Assembly (NCBI GenBank): GCA_029938185.1
Contig: JAOZVK010000027.1
Coordinates: 1 to 22,323, forward strand
Length of the DNA stretch: 22,323 nt
Source of the DNA: Bacteroidales bacterium
GTDB taxonomy: Bacteria; Bacteroidota; Bacteroidia; Bacteroidales; JAOZVK01
Direction: 5' to 3'
The notes under the pieces are model-generated. The model was not told where the DNA came from. It was given only the letters and a program-made list of their open reading frames with translations, and searched no databases. The translations under genes were made by a program, and so were the position numbers. This document shows positions 4,777 through 15,500 of this stretch, piece by piece (position 1 is the stretch's first letter; each line of letters starts with the position of its first letter).

Positions 4777-6060
4777 TTATTGATTTACTAAATTTGTGAA
4801 TTTTTTCTGATGTTTATACTCAAAACTATTATCCAAATGAGTCAATTTATTTTTAAGAAGATGTGCATTAATAAATGTTTTATTTTCAAGATATAAATAG
4901 CAAAGTAAATTATTGTCGCTATCGTATTTTTTGGTGTCATATCGCAAAAATACTCTTTTTCCTTTTAATTTTAATTTTAAAAATTCAATAGCTTCATTGC
5001 TATTTTGTTTATTTTCTTTGATACCTATTAATCTAATTTTAGATTTATTATTTAGAACCAAAACTTCGGGCGAAATTATATTTTTTACAGAATAATATTC
5101 TTCTCTTTTGCTTGAGTTTTTATCAATTTTACTACCATATTTGTTTATTTTTATATCAACTTTTTTTTCAAGTTTAACAAAATCTTTAAAAATATAAGGC
5201 AGTTTTTGTATTTCGACTTTATAATCTAAGTTCAGTTTTTCTTGAGTTTTATATTCGAAAAAAGTATTATTTTCAGAATCTTTACCAAGTTTTTCTTTTA
5301 TTATATCCAAAAACTCAGGATTAATTTCAAAACCTATGGAGTTTCTGTTTAAATCTTTAGCAACCATTGAAGTTGTTCCACTACCAAGAAATGGGTCTAA
5401 AACAGTATCGTCTATAAATGAAAACATTTTAATCAATCTTTTGGGTAGCTCAGGGGGAAACATTGCCAGATGTTCCTTTTGTTTTACTCCGCTAAAATTC
5501 CAATGACCAGTAAAATATTTGTTCCACTCTTCCTTTGTCATTGCAGATTTTTCTTTTGTTTCTTTCGATACAATTTTTTTTGATTTACCTTGTTTTTTAA
5601 AAATAAGTATAAATTCGTAGTCCAATTTGAAAACTCCATTTCGAGGTTTAGGATATGAACCCATTACGCTTGCGCCACCAGTTGTGTTGGTTGTTCCTAC
5701 TTTTTGCCAAATTACTGCACCCATATAGTCGAAACCTATAGCTTCACAAAATTTAATTATTTCGGTTCTGATAGGAATAACTTTATATCTGCCATAATAT
5801 GCTGCTCTGGCATATTGGTCTCCAATATTAACACAAAGTTTGCAGCCATTATCTAATACCCTGAAACATTCAGACCAAACAAGATTTAACTTATTTATAT
5901 ATTGTTCATATGTATCATTGTAACCAATTTGACTATTATGTCCATAATCTTTTAATTGCCAATATGGTGGAGATGTTATAACTAACTGAACCGATTTGTT
6001 TTCAATATCAGTCATTTTGCAACTATCTCCATTTATTATTAAGTGTTTAGTATTATTCAT
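4777..6060 (-). CDS. Site-specific DNA methyltransferase (beta class, probably N4-cytosine) with SNase-like C-terminus
   Basis: The enzyme should methylate the recognition site of the adjacent endonuclease using S-adenosylmethionine. The catalytic motif IV is SPPY (30-33, in ITSPPYW), which favours N4-cytosine (N6-adenine is possible). The AdoMet-binding motif I comes later as DPFLGSGTT (222-230), giving the IV-before-I order of beta-class enzymes. FPPELPKRLIKMFS (201-214) precedes it as usual. The catalytic part ends near residue 265. A linker leads to a C-terminal domain (about 321-424) that reads like staphylococcal nuclease: IRLIGIK, then EAIEFLK, GKRVFLRYD, CYLYLENKTFINAHLL. The usual GIDxPE acidic residues and the DRYGR arginine are absent (IKENKQ and DSDNN instead), so nuclease activity is unlikely and DNA or protein binding is more plausible. 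The start has an A-rich leader without a Shine-Dalgarno. It is the first gene of the operon. Confidence 0.85.
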   Translation of the reverse strand: MNNTKHLIINGDSCKMTDIENKSVQLVITSPPYWQLKDYGHNSQIGYNDTYEQYINKLNLVWSECFRVLDNGCKLCVNIGDQYARAAYYGRYKVIPIRTEIIKFCEAIGFDYMGAVIWQKVGTTNTTGGASVMGSYPKPRNGVFKLDYEFILIFKKQGKSKKIVSKETKEKSAMTKEEWNKYFTGHWNFSGVKQKEHLAMFPPELPKRLIKMFSFIDDTVLDPFLGSGTTSMVAKDLNRNSIGFEINPEFLDIIKEKLGKDSENNTFFEYKTQEKLNLDYKVEIQKLPYIFKDFVKLEKKVDIKINKYGSKIDKNSSKREEYYSVKNIISPEVLVLNNKSKIRLIGIKENKQNSNEAIEFLKLKLKGKRVFLRYDTKKYDSDNNLLCYLYLENKTFINAHLLKNKLTHLDNSFEYKHQKKFTNLVNQ

Positions 6061-6170
6061 TTTTATTTTATAAAAAGTAAAGGTACTTTGGGCTTGTTTA
6101 AGAAATGTAAAGTTTAAGGCTTTATGTCAGTTGGGCAGACTGTCGATTTTATACAACGACCTACTTAGTA

Positions 6171-6269
6171 CTGTTACAAAAGTTTTTCAGCATTTATTTA
6201 TTCAGAACTCAATGATTAAGTTGTTTTTATGCTAATGTGTAAGCAACTATAAATAGGTCGAAGACCTTT
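6171..6269 (+). repeat. Hairpin element, long form (about 99 bp)
   Basis: It starts CTGTTACAAAAGTTTTT and ends with GTAAGCAACTATAAATAGGT and the hairpin AGGTC-GAA-GACCT (6255-6267). It aligns over its full length with 3962-4059 read in reverse and with 3050-3142, diverging mainly in the AT-rich middle. It lies upstream of the restriction operon. Confidence 0.75.
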
Positions 6270-6317
6270 ATTGCAATAATTGTTGTAATTAATCTTAGTT
6301 TATTCATAATATTGTTG

Positions 6318-6470
6318 TGGTTTGAAACATGTCACATATTATTACTTATATTCGTTGTATGTTGTTATATTTTTAAAATTGCAATGAAAATCAATAACAT
6401 AACTGCCTACTGTCGGCGTGGCATTGAATGCCACACCGACAGTTTTAAACAGGTAAAGTGTAACAAACCA
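6318..6470 (-). mobile_element. MITE-like element, copy B (about 153 bp), inverted
   Basis: In element orientation it begins TGGTTTG at 6470 and ends CAAACCA at 6318, and it aligns with copy A (1452-1601) with few gaps. A shared internal block reads TTATGTTATTGATTTTCATT. The internal dyad at 6409-6443 has 17-bp arms with one imperfect pair around a single central base. It lies just downstream of the giant gene (stop at 6507), so there the hairpin could also serve as a 3'-end structure. Copy A has no such position, so transposition or copying explains the pair better than terminator function. Confidence 0.65.
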
Positions 6471-6506
6471 GTACACTGAAATGCTAATACGTGTAGACTA
6501 AAATAC

Positions 6507-9500
6507 TTATTCGTTACTAATATAAACTTTTTTACTATAACTTTTATTATTTGCAATAATTTGAACTAAATATATTCCACTTGGCGAATTTATACGAACA
6601 TTTATAACATTAGTATTATAATTTTTCTGAAAAACAATACCTGTTTGGCTATTATAAATTATCACTCGACTGTTTAGAATTTCGTTGTCATTAATAACTG
6701 CTATGATATTATTTCTATTTGAATAAATACTAACATATTCATCATCGTTTGAATTGCCTAAAACATCTTCTTTTGTTAAAACTTTAGTTGAAAATATAAC
6801 TCTAAAACGTTCAGTAATTTTACCAGATTTTGTATAAAATTTATATGGACTATCTTGGCTTAAATCATGTAAATTTTTAAGTAACCTATCTTCAAGATAA
6901 ATATTTGTACTGGATTCAAAATTCTCAAATTTTACTTTATTAAATTCATACTCACCTTCTAATGTAATATCAAAACCTATTGGAATTGTTTTTTTCTCAA
7001 ACTCGCCATACCTTAATGTTGGAAGTGCTTGAATTGCATAATCTTTTCCATCTAGTTTAGAGTATAATGCGATATTTTTGTTTCCTTTGAATTTTTCGCC
7101 ATCATACATCCTGTCAACTCCTTCTGTTGCATCATCTAAAAATGATAGAAGTGTTTCATTATACAATCCTTTTTGGTTTGATAAACTAATTTTAAGTTTT
7201 TGTATAACATAGTTATTACTTCGTTTATAAAACTGCGTTGTGTTTTGGACTCTCATGCTATTGTTTAATGATAAATTTGCAGTACCTGTTTTCTTTACAA
7301 AAAATGCTTGCATTGATGATATATTACCGTTTGGTACAACTCCTGCACCTGATCCTACAGCTCCTGCACCGTTCCATGATGCGTAATCAGATTTATTGTA
7401 ATCAGCTCCATATGAACCATCATCATCCCAAAAATATAAAGTACCATCTATGGTAGAATTTGCAGTAATAAAATCATCTGCCGAAATTGCCGAAGGGTAT
7501 GGGTTACCAACTAAGTTCCAGCCATCTGTTGTTTTACCGTTTGCTGTATTTGTTATTGGTATCGTTTTAGCTCCAGTAGATATACCACTTGCAGCTCCAG
7601 TGAATACAATTGTTGGACTTGAATCAAAATATACAGCATAGCCAGTACCTACAGTTAAATTTTGTGGCGTAGTTTCGTCAGTATAAGCGTATTGCCAATC
7701 AAGTAGATAATCCGCCTCACTATTAGGGAGAGGTTCATCATAGTAAATTAAATTTGGATTCCAATATGGCGAAGCATGTACATTGGTAAACATAGCCGAA
7801 CTTTGATTTACTAGTGGAGGTGTAAAGTAATGGTATTTTACCGATTTAAAATACCTTTCAATATTTGCCGTACCTGTTCCAGTAATTGTTCCAGTATTTA
7901 ATAAGGAGCCATCTGATTTAATATTAAAAGTTCCATTTATAATCATATCACCACTTACATTAAGCAATTGCGCCGAATTTATTGTAAGAATGGCACTAGC
8001 TTTTAATTCAATATCATTGCAAACAGCTATTGCTGTACCAATTACAACAGGGTCGTTTGTAACATCTGAAATTGAAACATTTGTTGATGTTGTTGGTACT
8101 AATTCACAGCCCCAGTTGTCAGTGTTTTTCCAGTCAGTATCTGTAGCTCCAGTCCAAAAATCATCGCCATTTCCACCAGTAGGATTAAACTCGTCAGCAC
8201 CAACATCTTTTCTTGTGGTAGGAGTATTTCGGTTATCTCCATCATAATCAACATTTATACCAACATCTTCGGCTAATCCGTTCCAATTGCATGCTGCTGC
8301 GGGGTTTATATGCAAGTCTCCAGTAGCCATATTTGTAAATGGTGGAGTATCATCAAAACTATCCTTATCATTAACAGTACTCGAAGTTTGCCATCCACTT
8401 AGAGTTTTATCAGCTCCATTCCAACTTCCAATTTGTGAAGTTGTAGCACTATACAAATTATTATAGTTCGATATCCAATTTGTAGCTGTTCCTCCATTGC
8501 AAATTCCATAATTTTTTGTTGAAGCTCCTGTTCTAAAGTTTGAAAATATATTATTTTTTAAATTAACTGCCGATGAATTATTTGCACGATAAAAAGCATA
8601 AGAATTGCCTCCTCCTGTTGCTGTACCTTTTATACAAACCGAATTATACCAAATATCTTTAGTTGCAGCATTGGCAGTGGCTGAAACATTTATTCCATAA
8701 TAAATAGGGTTTTCACTATCAGTTCCAAGTGTTATCATATTATTGCTTAATTGTCCTGATAATTTATTTAACAAAACTCCACTTGCTGATGTACCACCTG
8801 TATTTCTAATATTATATATTTTATTTTGGACTATATCTACATTTCCTACATTTTCTGAAATACCAGCAACATTAGTAGATGCTCCCGTACAATTTAAATT
8901 ATATATGGTATTACTCGAAACAGTTGCTGTTGTAGTTCCATTTAATAATATTCCTTGTAATGCTAAATTATCAATTGCATTAGTATTAGTTGAGGCTGAA
9001 CTTATACCATATATTTTATTGGCAGAAACTGTATGAGAACCTCCAAGTAAATATATTCCAATGAATGTACTATTTCCATTCGCCGAAACTGTATTAGTAT
9101 GAATTTTATTATTTTGTACACTTCCACTACCTCCACTTATTCTAATACCTGAAAATGTATTATTATCGGCTATTGTTAAACCTGTAATTGTATGGTCTAA
9201 AATTGAAACATTTGTCCCAGTAGATTTAATACAATTTACATTTCCTGCTCCCGAAATATCCGAAAAATTGTTATTTTGAACTGTAATTCCTGTACTGCTA
9301 CTAATATTTATTCCATTTGTTTCGCCAGTTCCTGAATTTCTAACTGTGTTTGAGGCTGCCCCAATTGTATTTGCAGTCGAAGTTCCAATATTAGAATTAT
9401 TGCCACTTACTTCTATTGCGTTTAGTGTTCCTGAGCTTGTTATGGCAATATTTTTAATTGTATTATCTTGAATAGATGCTGTTGCTCCACTAGAAAAAAC

Positions 9501-12500
9501 TCCATTAAATCCTTTGCTTGCTCCTGTTAGTGAAATTGTATTTATATTATTGGTTTGAATAACAGCAGTAGCACCACTTGAGCTTATTGGTCTGAAATTA
9601 ACATCAGTAGCCGATGTAATATCCGAAATAGTATTAGATGATATTGTACTTGTACCAACTGTTGAAATTATACCATTTGCATTTCCTGTTCCTGTGGGAT
9701 TCAAATACGATATTTTATTATTACTTACTGTTGTTCCTGTTCCTCCCGAAATTTTAATAGCATTAATATCACCAGTTCCTGCATTACTTAACTGCTTTGA
9801 TACTTCTCCGATTATATTTCCTGTAGTTGTTCCTATATTTGAACTACTACCAGTTGATAGAATACCATTTAGCGTAGCTGAACCAACATTTGTAAGAGAA
9901 ATATTATTTATTTTGTTATCTTGTATTGATGCAGAGCTACCACTCGAATTTATTGCATTAAAAGTTATGGCAGTTGCAATTGTTACATTTTCTACAGTAT
10001 TATTTGTGAGAGTATTACTGCTTGAAGATGACCAGATTCCATTAATATCATCTTCTGCTTCGAGATTTGAAACATAGTTACCTGATATTGTTGCTGATGT
10101 TGTAGGTATTTTTATAGCATTTACATTTCCAGTACCAAGTGCCTTTATTGGAAAAGTATTTGCACCTATTATATTATTACTAACAGTTGCCGAGCTTGCA
10201 CTAATTAAATCTATCGCTGTTACTGGCATATTACCAGTTGTTGTTTGCAAATCAGAAATAGTATTGTTATTAATTAGAATATTACTGCCTGTTTGTATTA
10301 TTTCAATAGCTTTAACAGGAAGTGTTGCAGAATTACTTCGTAAACCAGAAATAATATTGTTTTCAACCTTACAGTTTGCTTTGTCGTCTGCAAAACAAAT
10401 ACCAATTACACCTTCCGAATCTGTACCAGCACATTGCAGATAATCACTTGGGTCTGTACCACCAATTATGTTTCCTGCAATAGAACCTATTTCTACCCAA
10501 CCTTGGTCTATATATATAGCTCTAAAAAAGTTTTTATTTCCAGTTTGTGAATTATTTATTCCTTGTATGATGTTTCCGTCTATAGTTGTGGCGGCAGCAT
10601 CAGTACTTTCTAATTCAATAGCATAAAATCCCAATAAATCTTCATTTGTTATGTCTTGTATTGTATTGTATGAAATATCATCACCACCTTCTCCATTATG
10701 ATAAATTCCATAATGATTTGTATATCTATTTTGGTGTATAGTAATATTTTGTATAGTATTATATGTAATATCTAATTTTGCAAGTGTATTATAAATACCT
10801 CTAAAAGCACTATTTGTAGTTTCAATTTTTTGAATTGTATTGTTATTAAGAGAAGTGGTACTTGTTATACCAGCACTTTGTCCAAGGTATATTCCAGTGA
10901 AATCTTTGTCAGGATTTGGAGAATATTCCCAATTTGTACCAGTTTGGTCAGCAGTTGAACCTCCTATTACATTGCCAGAAATTACATGTGCTTCGCCTGC
11001 TTCAATAGCAATAGCTGTTTGATTTTCAGTATATGCAAAGCCAGTTTGGTCATTAAACATAGTATTATCCGAAATAGTCCAACTGTTTCCGTTTCCTGTT
11101 TCGGTTACCCAAATGCCTCTTAGTTCAAAGTTTGAAATTTCGTTACCCTGTATTGTTATATTTCTTGTGGGAGTCCATGAGCCACCTGAATATATCATAT
11201 TTTTGGGCATATTGGTATTTTTTTGAATTGTATTATTTAATATAGTAATGTCTTTATTACATTCATCTGCATCTTTAACTAAATCACCATTAGCATCATA
11301 GCCCGAAGCAAATTTTATTACTCCTTTTGGTATAATATCTGCGGAGCCTTCAATTATTGAATTTCTAACAATGATATTGTGTGCATTATTACTAAAAGTA
11401 AACGCTGTACGTGAATTATCGGGTTGTATAAACTTCAAGAATTTATCAGTTCCTGTTTTATTTAATCGTCCATCAATTGTAACATAATTTGCACCCTCAA
11501 ATTTTATCAAATCATTATTTGAATTACAAGTCAGAACTTTTTCACTTGCATCGAATGGCGAAATATATAAAGGGAAGTTACTATTAGCAGGAGAGTAGCC
11601 AATAGTTTCAAGCGAATAAGTTCCTGGTTCGTTATGAGATGATACTACGGTTACATTGAGATTTCCATTAAGAAATGCTCCGTTTATAGCTTGAAATAAA
11701 CCACCACCACCAGTAATTGTTTGATAATTAGTTGCACTTGCTGGAATAGTGTTATCAATAGTAAAGTTGCCACTTAAAAATACTCCTACAGCAAAATATT
11801 CAACTTTTGAAGCTGTAGGCCATTTTGTTGCAGTTGAGACATTAGTAAAAACAGGGTCAGTATCACAAAAATTAGAATAACCAACATTACCTTTTTTATC
11901 TTGTGCTACAAAGAAAAATTCTACAAGATCAAGGTCTGCTAAAATACCATCGAAATTTGTTGTTTTAGATAAATCAAAATCCCATTCGCTGTATAAATTT
12001 CCTCCAGATGTTTTGTTTCCTTCAACATACATATATATCCCAGTATTAACACCCCATGCATCAATTTCTAAACTGGTATTACTTCCTGCACGTCGGAAAT
12101 ACATACGTGGTTTATTAGTTTCATCAATACCTTCAGTTGAAGGACCTTGGTCTCTAATAATTAATTGATATTTTATTGGACTTGGTACTGTTGATATATC
12201 TGCATATTTTTTATCATAAGCTACTTTAAATTCAAAAGTAGGAGCAAAAATATCTTCTACATTTGTTATTGTATAATTTCCTGCATCTGCACCAATATCA
12301 GTAACATCACCAGCAGTACCCGAACGAGCGTGTCCTTCAAAATCACTAGTAACAATACCGAGTGTCAAACCAGTACTTTCGCATGAGCTATTGCTTTGTA
12401 TCCTCATATCAACTACTGCTGCTGCTCCTGTAACATTTCTAAAATTAACAACAGATATAGTTCCAAAAGCTGAATGCATTTCCTGAAAATCGGTATAAAA

Positions 12501-15500
12501 TTGCATTCCTCTAAGATCTGTATGTTTCATACCATCAAGATACGCAAGAACACCATCTGTTCCAGCAGCTCCATATATATTATAATCACTTGTTATAACT
12601 GATGCATGTTCTACAAAATAAGCAAAATGTTTGCTGCCAGAGGTCGTTGCATTATTGGAACGGTCGTTAATAAAAATATTATTCTTTATTGTTACAATTG
12701 ATGAATTTGGTTTGTAAAAAGCATAAGAATTTCTAAGTGCTTCTGGTGTTGTAACTGTTCCGCCAATGTAAATAGAATTGTATAAATAATTGTTTCCATT
12801 GTCATCGCTAAGGTCATAAATTCCGTACATCTGCACTTGGTTTGCATTGTCTGCTCCACTTGCATCAATTCCGAGGCGTATCATGTTGTTGTGAATATTT
12901 ACAAAACCATTGTAGTGATATATACCAATTTGTTCGGCATCGGTTGAGGGTGAAGAAAAACTGTGAATAATGTTATTTTTAATTTCATCAGTTTCTACAT
13001 CGGGAGCCGTTCCAAAAGTTTGAGAATAAATTCCGTAAACTCTTACATCGGGTGTTCCTGAATTATTTAGGGCATTAAATCCATAAATTGTATTTCCCGA
13101 AACAATTTGTCCATCGTCGGGTGAATTTTGACAAATTCCTGTAAGTGCCGCTTTGAATGTTGTTCCATTGTATCCGCTATAAGTTGTTAAATTATAAATT
13201 ATATTATTTAAGATTTGTGCTTTACTGTCATAATTGTATATTCCTTTAGAGTAAGATGCGCCTGTTCCTGAGCCGTAAGCAGTTAAATTTGCAATTGTGT
13301 TTCCACTAAATTCGTCGGAACTGTTACAATTATTTTGAATGCCAACAAATTCTGTTTTTGACGTTGTAGCTCCATTATCGCCAAGTTCAATATTGTGAGC
13401 TAATGTTGTACTACCTATTGTATTGTTTTGTATTGTAGGCTTTGCACCATTTCCAGCTGTGTGAATTCCTTTAAAATACGAACCATTATTTGTATTAAAA
13501 CCACCAATTAAATTATTATTAATTCTTATTTTTTTAGTACTCAAACTTCTTACTCCAAAGATATTGCCGCCCGATGATGTTAAATCAAAAGTTATTGCAT
13601 TATTTGCTGTTGTGCTTCCAATATTATTTGCAGTGCTATTTCCTACATTTATTTTTCCTTGTTGTAAATAAATTCCAGAAAAAATACCATAATCTGTTCC
13701 TGCACTCGTATTTGATGTAGTAATATTAAGAGCTGTTATTGTGTTATTATCAATATTGCTTACCGTTCCGTTGCTTGTATTCATACGAATACCAATAAAA
13801 CGACCTGAACCTGTTAAAGTCGTATTTCCTGTTCCACCATTATTAGCATATCCTATTGTATTACCCGAAATTGTAAAATTTTCACCATTTGTAGCATCGC
13901 TAATCCTAATTCCGTGATATGTTCCGCTTGTTGATATGGTTGCTGATTGATAAATTTTATTATTTGATATAGTCCAATCAGTATTACCACTGTTTACATA
14001 TATTCCATGAAAATCGCTGCTTGATGCACCAAAACTATATATTTCGTTTTCGGTGATTGTAACAGAACTATTTTCCTGCCCCGAAGTACCATTTGCGTAT
14101 ATTGCATTTCTTGGATTTGAGCCAGAATAGTTTGTAATTTTATTGTACGAAATTGTATTATTATCATTACCAGTAGAAGTTCCTGTTCCTATTTGTAATG
14201 TCCCTTCGCTTGTGCCAGTACTGCGTCCTTCAATTGTTGTATATTTTATTTCACTATTCAAGACATCGTTTTGCAATATAATTGTTGCTCCTGCGTCTGC
14301 TGCAAGTGCTGTATTTGAAATGCGTAAATTATAAGCCGCACCTGTTTTATTAATTCTTCCGTCTATAACAAAATTATCTGTGCCATTTATAACAAATAAA
14401 GGGTCTCCTATAGTTGGTGGTGTTCCCTCTATTACTCTGCCAGCAACTTCAGGAACAAGTGTTGTTGTCCAAGGTCCTGCTGCATAAGTTATTACTGGAA
14501 CTGTTATTGGAAAAGTTTCTGTTGCTGACGAATAGTCAGACCTTAGTTTTATATCGCAATGACCCGGAATAGAATACATTGATAAGGCGGTAAATACTTC
14601 TGTAAGAGTTGCATAATCACCACCAGTACCTATGGTAATTGTTCCACTTTGACAAATTACATCAACCACACCAATTACAAAGTAAGTTTTGTTTGCAGGA
14701 AATGTTAAATCCAAAGGAAGAGATGAGCTGATAGTTGGTACAGATATATCAGCACCTCTTGGTTGATAAGAACTTGCAGCATCTGTATTTGATTGCCCTA
14801 CTGCATGGCTTTCGCTACCAATAACAGGGTTGGTTTGATATAATTTTACATTAGCCGAACTTAATACATTTGTTCCACTTTGAGTATATTTCCAATAATT
14901 TTGAGAATTTGGCGAGTCCATTTTAAAACCAGTAACTGGACCTCCGCTTGGTACTGAACTAATAAATTCGGCAATATAAGTTCCTGTTCCTGCTGTACTC
15001 ACTACGCCAGTAAGCCAAGTAGCATGACAATTTCCGCTTTCGCCAATAGGAAAATAATAATCACCTGTTTCGCTATTACCAATATTTCTTGCCATTGGTC
15101 CATTTACAAAAACAGTTGAACTTCCTCCTACAAGATTTGTGCTTGCTGTACCAAGTACCAAAAGTAAATTTGTATTTGTTGTGTGAACCAAACCATTAGT
15201 AAGAGTTACAGTATTTGCACCCAAAGGAGCATTTAAAGTTACGCCTGTGCTACTATTATTAAAAGTTAGATTATCTAATGTGTAAGTTCCTGCACCGCTG
15301 TATGATTGTGCTGCTGTTCCGTTAAAAATGATTTCGCCTGTTGTTTGGGTAGTTGATAGTAAATTTCCTGCATTTGTAATATTTCCTTTTACTGTTAAAT
15401 TGTGAAATTCAATATCGAAAGTTCCTGCTGTGATTGTAAGATTGTTGCAGGTGAAATCGAAATTGTCGGCTTGTCCAGTTTCTCTGTTTATTGAAACCTC

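Larger units (their letters stand above)
6061..6506. other. Intergenic region filled by two repeat elements
   Basis: This 446-nt gap follows the giant gene and precedes the methyltransferase gene (both minus). It carries the inverted MITE-like copy (6318-6470) and a long hairpin element (6171-6269). I find no coding frame. The methyltransferase promoter should lie near 6061-6170, but no clear motif is visible. Confidence 0.65.

Noticed and set aside
6409..6443. Strong dyad as a dedicated terminator of the giant gene
   Set aside because: The same dyad occurs in the other copy of the element (1481-1510), between divergent genes where no transcript needs to end, and no T run follows. It is better described as part of the repeat, with any terminator role secondary.
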